38,517 nt of DNA from Rhodospirillales bacterium (GTDB taxonomy: Bacteria > Pseudomonadota > Alphaproteobacteria > Acetobacterales > Acetobacteraceae): NCBI GenBank assembly GCA_025359905.1, contig JANYDF010000105.1, forward strand, positions 1 to 38,517. Direction: 5' to 3'. The notes beneath the pieces were generated by a model that searched no databases, was not told the DNA's origin, and saw only the letters and a program-made list of their open reading frames with translations. Below, piece after piece: positions 16,362 through 25,611 of the stretch (position 1 is the first letter of the stretch; every line of letters starts with the position of its first letter). The translations under genes and the position numbers were made by a program.

Positions 16362-16385
16362 CGCCCCGGCAGCAATGCCGGGGCG
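16362..16385 (+). other. Intercistronic hairpin between binding-protein and ATPase genes
   Basis: A perfect 10-bp stem CGCCCCGGCA/TGCCGGGGCG with a GCAA tetraloop (16372-16375), 11 bp after the binding-protein stop codon. A GNRA-type loop makes it very stable. In ABC operons such hairpins commonly protect the upstream mRNA so that binding protein is made in excess over membrane parts. No U-run follows, so read-through to the ATPase is expected. Confidence 0.6.
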
Positions 16386-16434
16386 TGCGCTGTTGCCGCC
16401 CAATCGCCGCAGCGCACAACGCGAAAGATCAGCC

Positions 16435-18012
16435 ATGCTGCCAACGCCCGGACTGCCATCGCCCGGATCGGGTGCGCCTTTCTTGCGCCTCAGCGGCATC
16501 AGCAAACGCTACGGCGGTGTTGTGGCGCTGGACGGCGTTGATTTCACCTGTGCCGAAGGTTCCATCCACGCCGTGCTCGGCGAAAACGGCGCTGGCAAGA
16601 GCACGCTGATCAAAGTGATCGCGGGCGCGGTACGGCCGGACAGCGGCCTGATGGAAATCGACGGTCAGCCAGTACAGTTCAGCGATCCGCTGGACGCGGT
16701 ACGGCACAAATTCGTTTGTGTTTTTCAGGAGCTCTCGCTGCTGCCGGATTTATCGGTGGCCGATAATATTTGCATTACCCGCCCGCCTGGCTTCGCCGGG
16801 TTCATCGATCACCGGGCGCAGCGGCGCCGGGCGGAGGCGTTGCTCACGCGCGTCGGCTGTTCGGACATCGACCCGCGCATGGCGGTCCGCGATCTGCCGC
16901 TGTCCCGCCGCCAATTGGTCGAACTCGCCAAGGCGCTTGGCAGGGAGCCGCGTTTGCTCGTGATGGACGAAGCCACCTCGGCACTGACGGCCGATGACGT
17001 GGAAACCGTGTATGGCATTCTGCGCCAGCTCAAGCAGGACGGTGTTTCCGTGCTATTCATCTCGCACCGTATGCATGAGGTGGACGCGCTCGCCGACACT
17101 TGCTCGGTGTTCCGCAGTGGCAAGCATATTCAAACCTTCGCGCAGGGCAGCAAGACCGAGGATGAGATCGTCAATTTGATGATCGGCCGGGAAATCGCGC
17201 AAACCTACCCGCCGAAATCGCCGCGCGTCAGCGAAAATGCGCCGATCACGCTGCAAACAGCCGATTTGGCCTGGACCAATCGCCTGCACGGCATTTCTTT
17301 GACTTTGCGTCGCGGAGAAATCCTCGGCCTGGGTGGATTGGACGGCCAGGGCCAACGCGAATTGCTGCTGGCGCTGTTCGGTGTGCTGAAGGATGTGCGC
17401 GGCAGCATCACCATCGGCGGCGAAGCTGCATCCTTTAGCGGCCCGGTGCAGGCGATGGCGGGCAAGCTCAAGGTCGCTTTGGTACCCGAGGATCGCAAGA
17501 CCGAAGGTCTGCTGTTGCCGCTGCCGGTTGGTGACAATCTCAGCCTCGCCTCGCTCGACCGGCTGCGCAGCAACTTGATGATGAGCGCCAGCAAGGAACG
17601 CCGCCTGATTGCTGGCGCGATCGAGCGGCTGCGCATCAAGACCGCCTCGCCCGGCATCGCGGTCGGCACGCTATCGGGCGGCAATCAACAAAAAGTTGTG
17701 CTGGGAAAATGGCTGGCGACACAGCCCGATATTCTGCTGTTGATGGACCCGACACGCGGCATCGATGTCGGCACCAAGCAGGAATTATATGTGCTCATCC
17801 GCCAATTGGCAGATTCGGGCGCGACAATTTTGTTTTACAGCACCGACTACGACGAGCTCATCGGTATGTGCGACCGGGTGGCCATTTTGTATCGCGGCCA
17901 AGTGGTCAAGGAGTTGCTAGGAAGCGATATCACCGAAGCAAATATCGTATCCGCTTCGCTCGCGATTGGCAGCGGCAAAGCGCACGGCAGCCAGCATGGA
18001 GCGACGGCATGA
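16435..18012 (+). CDS. Sugar-type ABC importer ATPase with two nucleotide-binding domains (second importer)
   Basis: A 525-residue tandem ABC ATPase. Domain 1 has Walker A GENGAGKST (49-57), a divergent signature LPLSRRQ (154-160), Walker B LLVMDEATS (174-182) and the H-loop His211. Domain 2 is degenerate: its P-loop reads GLDGQGQRE (301-309), without the lysine, and its Walker B reads LLLMDPTRGID (434-444), with Met-Asp for Asp-Glu; the signature LSGGNQQK (413-420) is intact. This asymmetry is known in this ATPase class and implies one main hydrolysis site. ATG 16435 is chosen because the earlier ATG at 16375 lies inside the hairpin and has no ribosome site. It overlaps the permease gene by the ATGA tetranucleotide. 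Confidence 0.9.
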   Translation: MLPTPGLPSPGSGAPFLRLSGISKRYGGVVALDGVDFTCAEGSIHAVLGENGAGKSTLIKVIAGAVRPDSGLMEIDGQPVQFSDPLDAVRHKFVCVFQELSLLPDLSVADNICITRPPGFAGFIDHRAQRRRAEALLTRVGCSDIDPRMAVRDLPLSRRQLVELAKALGREPRLLVMDEATSALTADDVETVYGILRQLKQDGVSVLFISHRMHEVDALADTCSVFRSGKHIQTFAQGSKTEDEIVNLMIGREIAQTYPPKSPRVSENAPITLQTADLAWTNRLHGISLTLRRGEILGLGGLDGQGQRELLLALFGVLKDVRGSITIGGEAASFSGPVQAMAGKLKVALVPEDRKTEGLLLPLPVGDNLSLASLDRLRSNLMMSASKERRLIAGAIERLRIKTASPGIAVGTLSGGNQQKVVLGKWLATQPDILLLMDPTRGIDVGTKQELYVLIRQLADSGATILFYSTDYDELIGMCDRVAILYRGQVVKELLGSDITEANIVSASLAIGSGKAHGSQHGATA

Positions 18013-19958
18013 ACGGGGTGCTGCGCTGGGGCCGGCGAAGCCAGGGTCCTTTGATCGCGGCAGCACTGTTCGCAGTGCTGTTCATCGCCTTTTTGATCCT
18101 GCATCCGCGCGGTCTGTCGATTCTGGTCACCACACCGGCCGCCAATCAGGGCTTGGCGCTGGCCTTTGCGGCGATGGCGCAGACGCTGCCGGTGCTAACC
18201 GGAGGGCTGGATCTATCGGTCGGATCGGTGCTGGCGCTGACCGACTGCGTGGCATCGCATTTGGTCAATGGCTCCACGCCGCAAATCATCGGCGGCATCA
18301 TCGTCACGCTGCTGGCCGGGGCAGCTTGCGGTTTCGTCAACGGACTGGTCGTGGTGGTGGGCCGAATTCAGCCGATCATCGCAACATTGGCCACCGGCGC
18401 AATCTTCACCGGAATCGCCTATTGGCTGCGCCCCATTCCCGGCGGCTCGATCGACGAAGACCTCGGCGATCTACTGACCAATGAAACATTTGGCGTTCTG
18501 CCGACTTCGGCAATGCTGCTGATTGGCGTATTGCTGATTGTGTGGCTGCCTTACAAGAATTCCACCCTTGGCCGTGGCGGTTATGCCGCTGGCTCATCCG
18601 AGCAGGCTGCGTTTCTGTCCGGTGTGCGGGTCGGCCGGTCACGTCTCGCCGCCTATACCATTGCCGGCCTGCTGGCGGCCTGCGGCGGCTTGTTCCTGGC
18701 CTTGCAGACGCTGTCGGGCGACGCCCAGGTCGGAGCCGACTACACGCTGAAGTCGATTGCCGCCGTCGTCATCGGTGGCACGTCGCTAGCGGGCGGCACG
18801 GGCGGCGTGGTGGGGTCGATCTTCGGCGCCTACGTGCTGCGGGCCATTACCGGATTGCTGCTGTTCACCGGCGTCTCCCCGCTGGCGCAGCCGCTGTTCG
18901 AGGGCGTGGTGCTGATGGTGGCCATTGGCCTCGGGGCGCTGCGCATGCTGGCGAACCGCAACCGGTTGGAATTGCTGAGCGCACAGGAAACCGCCCGCAC
19001 CGACACCAGCAAGCCGCTGCTGCGCTGGGTCGACAACTCGGTGCTGATCGCGCTGGTCAGCATTGTGGTGATCCTGCTGATCGGCAGCCGTTATTTGCCA
19101 GCTTTTCTATCCGGCCCCTATTTGGTGCTGCAACTGCGCATCGCCGCCTTCCTGGGCATTGTCGCCGCCGGGCAAATGGTGGTGATCCTGCTGGGGCATA
19201 TCGACCTGTCGATTCCGTGGACCATGACGGTCGCGGCCATGACCGCGACCACGCTGGTTGGCATGGGCGGCATCTGGGCCGATCTGGCGATGCCGCTGGC
19301 GCTGCTCACCGGTATACTGATCGGGCTGCTGAACGGCTTCGGCGTGGCCTATCTGCGGCTGCCGTCGATGATCCTAACGCTCGCAACCAATGCGGTTCTG
19401 CTGGGTCTGGCCATTATCTACACCGGCGGTTTCGCCCCGCAAACCAAGGCATCGGCGTTCATGCGGGTGCTCGGCAAGAACAGCGACATCGCCGGTGTGC
19501 CAAACATCCTGTGGGTCTGGCTTTTGGGGTCCGTCCTACTGGTGCTGCTGCTGCGCCGCACCCCGTTTGGCCGCAAAGTCTACGCCATCGGCAACCGCGA
19601 GCGTGCCGCATACCTATCCGGCATCCGCACCGCGCGGGTCGTGATGACCTGTTTTGTTATTTCCGGCTTCACCAGCGCGCTTGGCGGCATCTTGCTGGCG
19701 GGCCGGTTGGATCAATCGTACCAGGGCATGGGCGACGAATATTTGCTGCCGGCCGTGGCGGCAGTGGTGCTGGGCGGCACCAATATTCTCGGCGGCCGAG
19801 GCAGCTATGTTGGCACCGTGGCGGGTGTGCTGGTGATTAGCCTGCTTGCCTCAATGCTGTCGGTCATGCAGATGCCAGAAGCCAGCCGGCGGATTATCTA
19901 CGGCGTGGTGATTATCGCCATGCTGCTGGTCAACGGGCGCGGCACAAGGCGGGCCTAA
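18009..19958 (+). CDS. Fused double ABC permease (two RbsC-type domains in one chain)
   Basis: A 649-residue membrane protein, about twice the usual 320-340 residues. Residues 1-318 form one complete BPD_transp_2 permease with the GGLDLSVGSV loop (65-74) and VIGGTSLAGGTGG near 255-266. A polar linker (about 319-340) follows, then a second complete permease with GHIDLSIPWT (396-405) and VVLGGTNILGGRG near its end. The two halves are clearly homologous but not identical, so this looks like fusion of paralogous permease genes to give an intramolecular heterodimer. The start is the ATG at 18009 overlapping the ATPase stop as ATGA; the open frame extends to 17709 but that stretch is ATPase coding sequence. 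The protein should form the whole translocation pore of the importer. Confidence 0.92.
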   Translation: MNGVLRWGRRSQGPLIAAALFAVLFIAFLILHPRGLSILVTTPAANQGLALAFAAMAQTLPVLTGGLDLSVGSVLALTDCVASHLVNGSTPQIIGGIIVTLLAGAACGFVNGLVVVVGRIQPIIATLATGAIFTGIAYWLRPIPGGSIDEDLGDLLTNETFGVLPTSAMLLIGVLLIVWLPYKNSTLGRGGYAAGSSEQAAFLSGVRVGRSRLAAYTIAGLLAACGGLFLALQTLSGDAQVGADYTLKSIAAVVIGGTSLAGGTGGVVGSIFGAYVLRAITGLLLFTGVSPLAQPLFEGVVLMVAIGLGALRMLANRNRLELLSAQETARTDTSKPLLRWVDNSVLIALVSIVVILLIGSRYLPAFLSGPYLVLQLRIAAFLGIVAAGQMVVILLGHIDLSIPWTMTVAAMTATTLVGMGGIWADLAMPLALLTGILIGLLNGFGVAYLRLPSMILTLATNAVLLGLAIIYTGGFAPQTKASAFMRVLGKNSDIAGVPNILWVWLLGSVLLVLLLRRTPFGRKVYAIGNRERAAYLSGIRTARVVMTCFVISGFTSALGGILLAGRLDQSYQGMGDEYLLPAVAAVVLGGTNILGGRGSYVGTVAGVLVISLLASMLSVMQMPEASRRIIYGVVIIAMLLVNGRGTRRA

Positions 19959-19975
19959 GCGCGGCGAGTCAGCCG

Positions 19976-19998
19976 AATGCCGCGACGATGGCGGCATT
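19976..19998 (+). terminator. Weak hairpin after the fused permease gene
   Basis: Inverted repeat AATGCCGC (19976-19983) and GCGGCATT (19991-19998) with a 7-nt loop, 18 bp past the stop codon. No U-tract follows. It is the only candidate end signal for the second importer operon before the oppositely oriented tRNA gene. Confidence 0.35.
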
Positions 19999-20077
19999 GA
20001 GGTCGGCGGCATTTCACGGGAATGGCGTGGAAAACGCCGGCATCCGGCGGAAGGGTTGTTGCGACCCCTTGAAAACA

Positions 20078-20153
20078 TGGTGAGCCCGGTGGGACTCGAA
20101 CCCACGACCACCAGATTAAAAGTCCGGTGCTCTACCAACTGAGCTACGGGCTC
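20078..20153 (-). tRNA. tRNA-Lys (anticodon UUU)
   Basis: Read on the minus strand, the 76-nt sequence folds as a standard tRNA: acceptor GAGCCCG pairing with CGGGCTC, the GTAGCTCAGTTGGTAGAGC D-arm, the anticodon loop CTTTTAA giving anticodon UUU (lysine), the T-arm with GGTTCGAGTCC, discriminator A and an encoded CCA end (20078-20080). It lies 88 bp downstream of the cyclophilin gene on the same strand. No integrase or duplicated 3' end was seen, so it does not appear to be a used attachment site here. Confidence 0.97.
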
Positions 20154-20241
20154 GCCCACGCGCCCCAAAAGACGCGCTCCTTACCGCCGCCTTCAACGCG
20201 AATGCGGCGGGTACGTCAAGCTATCGGTACGCGGGGCTCGG

Positions 20242-20811
20242 TTACTTTACGTCGGCGGCCACGCGCAGGTGAACGATCTTGTCCGGGCCTTGCACGATGC
20301 CGCTGCCGCCGCTGCCGCGCTTGATCTGGTCGACGAATTCCATGCCGCTGATCACTTGGCCCCAGATGGTGTACTGGCCATCCAGGCTGCTCGCCGGGGC
20401 GAACATGATGAAGAACTGGCTGTTGGCGCTGTTCGGGTCGCTGGTGCGCGCCGCACCCACGGTGCCGCGCAGGAACTTGCGGGTACGGGTGAACTCGGCG
20501 GGCAGGCTGCCCATGTCGCTGCCGCCGCTGCCGGTGCCGGTCGGGTCGCCGCCTTGGGCCATGAAGCCTTCGATCACGCGATGGAACGGGATGCCGTCGT
20601 AGAAGTCCTTGCGCGCCAGGATCTTCACGCGCTCGACGTGCTTCGGCGCGATGTCGGGGAACATTTGGATAACCACGCGGCCCGATGTCAGGTCGAGGTA
20701 GATCTCGTTCTCAAGGTCGGGGGGGGCAGCCTGGGCGTCGCTCATGAAAGCTCCGGAAAGCGTGGTTGCGGTAATGGCAGTCAGTGTGGCCAGCAGGGCG
20801 CGGCGATGCAT
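20242..20811 (-). CDS. Cyclophilin-type peptidyl-prolyl cis-trans isomerase
   Basis: A 189-residue cyclophilin, catalysing cis-trans isomerisation of proline bonds. Core motifs are FYDGIPFHRVIEGFMAQGGD (catalytic Arg in FHRV), GTVGAARTSDPNSANSQFFI and LDGQYTIWGQV. The ATG at 20811 (AGGGAG nine bases upstream) yields an N-terminal signal-like segment with a cleavage-type AQA at residues 26-28. An in-frame ATG at 20745 (Met23) also has a good GGAG site five bases ahead and would give a 167-residue cytoplasmic form like many short bacterial cyclophilins. It follows coaD by 44 bp and belongs to the gyrA-coaD-cyclophilin operon. Confidence 0.93.
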   Translation of the reverse strand: MHRRALLATLTAITATTLSGAFMSDAQAAPPDLENEIYLDLTSGRVVIQMFPDIAPKHVERVKILARKDFYDGIPFHRVIEGFMAQGGDPTGTGSGGSDMGSLPAEFTRTRKFLRGTVGAARTSDPNSANSQFFIMFAPASSLDGQYTIWGQVISGMEFVDQIKRGSGGSGIVQGPDKIVHLRVAADVK

Positions 20812-20855
20812 CGGGTCTTACTCCCTGTAGGTAAGCGGATGGTGGCGGAGGGGTA

Positions 20856-21366
20856 TCAGCGCGGCGCGACGCGCGCCAGCGTGCGTTGCAACGTCAGTGC
20901 TGGCACGAAGCTGGAAATATCGCCACCAAGTTGGGCGATTTCCTTGACGAAGCGCGAGGAAATGAACTGGTGGCGCTCGCTGGCCATCAAAAACACCGTC
21001 TCGATCTCCGGCTTCATCCGGTAATTCATGCCAGCCATCTGGAATTCGTAGTCGAAATCCGACACTGCGCGCAGCCCGCGCACGATGGTGTGGGCGCCGA
21101 CTTCGGCGGCGAACGCCACCAGCAGCGTGTCGAACGGGCGCACATCGATCGGCGTGCCGGTGCGCTCGGTGACGGCGGCGAGTTCGGCCTGCACCAGTTC
21201 CACCCGCTCGGCGATGGGGAACAGCGGGCCTTTGCCGGCGTTCATCGCCACGCCGACCACCAGCCGGTCGAACATCCGCGCCGCGCGGGCGATGATATCC
21301 AGATGGCCGTTGGTGATCGGGTCGAAGCTGCCCGGATACAGGCCGATGCGCCACGTATGCTGCACG

Positions 21367-21374
<8 letters not shown>
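20856..21374 (-). CDS. coaD: Phosphopantetheine adenylyltransferase
   Basis: A 172-residue enzyme of coenzyme A synthesis that joins 4'-phosphopantetheine and ATP to make dephospho-CoA. It has the nucleotidyltransferase motif [12 protein letters not shown] near the N-terminus, the [20 protein letters not shown] substrate segment and the C-terminal [15 protein letters not shown] motif, all diagnostic for CoaD. The start ATG 21374 lies inside the last codons of gyrA (8-bp overlap), so translation is probably coupled; an open frame continues upstream to 21458 only because it reads through gyrA. Length is as usual for the family. Confidence 0.96.
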
Positions 21375-24150
<2,776 letters not shown>

Positions 24151-24328
24151 TTGTGTCTCGGGTCAGTACTTTGGTGGGCGCGCGAAACACCGTCGCCTTG
24201 GTGTCACGCTGCGGTGCCGCATGACTAGCACGGCGGCGGGAAAGTGCCAAACCTGTGGGCATTGCGGCAGTTGCGCGGCAGGCCAGAGCCCCCATGTCAA
24301 ATTACGAAGAATCTGCGAGGTCGCCGCC

Positions 24329-24880
24329 ATGCGCCGCTTCCTGCTTGCTTTGCCCGCTCTGGCAGCACTGGCGACATCACCCGCCGCCGCCGATCAGACT
24401 GACGCACGGTTGCCCGCGCTGTTCGACGCGCTGAAAGCCGCGGCCGATCATCGGGCGGCGGCGCCGATTGAAGCCAAAATTTGGGAGATCTGGATCGAAA
24501 CCGGCAACGCCGAAGCCGGCGATCTCATGATGGCCGGTTCGGCAGCGTTGGCCGAGCAGGACGGCGGCAAGGCGCTGGACGCGTTCACCAAGGTAACGGC
24601 GCTACTGCCGAACTTCGCGGAAGGCTGGAACAAGCGCGCCACCACACTGTACCTGCTCGGCCGCTTCGCCGAGTCGCGGGCCGATATTGCCCGCGTGCTG
24701 GCCTTGGAGCCGCGCCATTTCGGCGCGCTTTCCGGACTGGGGCTGTGCGAGGCCGAGAGTGACCATCTGCCCGAGGCCGTGTCCGGGTTTCAGCGCGCGC
24801 TGGCAGTCGATCCAACGATGCCCGGCGCTCTGGAAAACATCCACCGCTTGCAGAACGAATTAGCCAAGCGGTCAATATAG
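24329..24880 (+). CDS. Exported tetratricopeptide-repeat protein
   Basis: A 183-residue protein starting with a signal peptide (MRRFLLALPALAALATS, probable cleavage after AAA before DQTD). The mature part is alpha-helical with about three TPR units, recognisable in GSAALAEQDGGKALDAFTKV, WNKRATTLYLLGRFAESRAD and LSGLGLCEAESDHLPEAVSG, each with the small-residue pattern of the fold. TPR proteins mediate protein contacts; no specific partner is indicated. ATG 24329 has GAGG eight bases upstream; the frame is open from 24098 but that part overlaps the gyrA start. The 178 bp between this gene and gyrA should hold both promoters; no strong consensus was recognised there. Confidence 0.85.
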   Translation: MRRFLLALPALAALATSPAAADQTDARLPALFDALKAAADHRAAAPIEAKIWEIWIETGNAEAGDLMMAGSAALAEQDGGKALDAFTKVTALLPNFAEGWNKRATTLYLLGRFAESRADIARVLALEPRHFGALSGLGLCEAESDHLPEAVSGFQRALAVDPTMPGALENIHRLQNELAKRSI

Positions 24881-24888
24881 CCGCAAAA

Positions 24889-24910
24889 CGGGGTTGCAAC
24901 CGCAACCCCG
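24889..24910. terminator. Bidirectional hairpin between the TPR gene and ssb
   Basis: Perfect 9-bp stem CGGGGTTGC (24889-24897) and GCAACCCCG (24902-24910) with an AACC loop, exactly between two convergent stop codons (24880 and 24921). A short A-run (AAAA) precedes it, which on the minus strand gives a U-run for ssb transcripts. Confidence 0.65.
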
Positions 24911-24920
24911 GCCGGTTTGC

Positions 24921-25460
24921 CTAGAACGGAATCTCATCGTCCAAATCGCCGCCGCCGCGCGGCGCATCCCACGACGGCCCGCCGCCGCCACCACTGCTGC
25001 TTCCGCCGCGCGCACCGCTCGATGCCGGGGCCCGCGCCGCCGGGGCCGCCCGTTCGCGCGGTTGATACCCGCCGCCGCCCTCGGACATGCCGCCGCCTTC
25101 GCCGCTGCTACGGCTGTCCAGCAGGGTCAGATTGCCGTTAAAGCGGCCAATCACAACTTCGGTGGTATATTTTTCCTGGCCGCTCTGGTCGGTCCATTTG
25201 CGGGTCTGCAACGCGCCTTCCACGTAAACCTTGCTGCCCTTGCGGACATATTTTTCTACGACATTGGCAACATTGTCGTTGAACACCACAATGCGGTGCC
25301 ACTCGGTCCGCTCCTTGCGCTCGCCGGACGCGCGGTCGTTCCATGTCTCGCTGGTCGCCAGCGTGAAATTGACGATCTTGGCGCCATCCTGCGTGTTGCG
25401 GACCTCCGGGTCTTTGCCCACGTTGCCGACCAAAATCACCTTGTTGACGCTGCCAGCCAT
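24921..25460 (-). CDS. ssb: Single-stranded DNA-binding protein
   Basis: A 179-residue SSB. The OB-fold is residues 1-110 (MAGSVNKVILVGNVGKDPEV, TEWHRIVVF, KGSKVYVEGALQTRKW), followed by a Gly/Ser/Pro-rich flexible tail and the conserved acidic tip DLDDEIPF that recruits partner proteins. It coats single-stranded DNA during replication, repair and recombination. The start ATG 25460 has AAGGAA upstream. The gene is divergent from uvrA with a 151-bp shared control region containing an SOS box, the classic ssb/uvrA arrangement. Confidence 0.97.
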   Translation of the reverse strand: MAGSVNKVILVGNVGKDPEVRNTQDGAKIVNFTLATSETWNDRASGERKERTEWHRIVVFNDNVANVVEKYVRKGSKVYVEGALQTRKWTDQSGQEKYTTEVVIGRFNGNLTLLDSRSSGEGGGMSEGGGGYQPRERAAPAARAPASSGARGGSSSGGGGGPSWDAPRGGGDLDDEIPF

Positions 25461-25561
25461 CGCCGTTCCTTCCGCTTTGCGCGCAATCTGCCCAGTCTAG
25501 CCCCGCCCTTCATGGGAGGCCAGCGCCAACGCGACCTTCCCAATCCGCCAGCGTTCCCCCA

Positions 25562-25567
25562 TATAAT
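25562..25567 (+). promoter_or_regulatory. uvrA -10 promoter element
   Basis: A perfect TATAAT on the plus strand, 44 bp before the uvrA start codon and directly before the LexA box. A weak TTCCCA (25537-25542) could be the -35 at 19 bp spacing. LexA bound at the adjoining box would cover the transcription start. Confidence 0.55.
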
Positions 25568-25569
25568 GA

Positions 25570-25584
25570 GAACACCTGTAGAAC
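25570..25584. promoter_or_regulatory. LexA (SOS) box, GAAC-N7-GAAC
   Basis: The sequence GAAC ACCTGTA GAAC is an exact match to the direct-repeat operator of alphaproteobacterial LexA (GAAC-N7-GAAC, the complement of GTTC-N7-GTTC). It is two bases downstream of the uvrA TATAAT and 27 bp before the uvrA start codon, so it should repress uvrA until DNA damage. Whether it also controls divergent ssb, whose start is 110 bp away, is open. Confidence 0.85.
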
Positions 25585-25611
25585 ACAATTCCGATTCGGG
25601 GTTTTGAACGT

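Noticed and set aside
20078-20153. tRNA-Lys as an integration site for a genomic island
   Set aside because: No integrase gene and no repeat of the tRNA 3' end were seen in the window.
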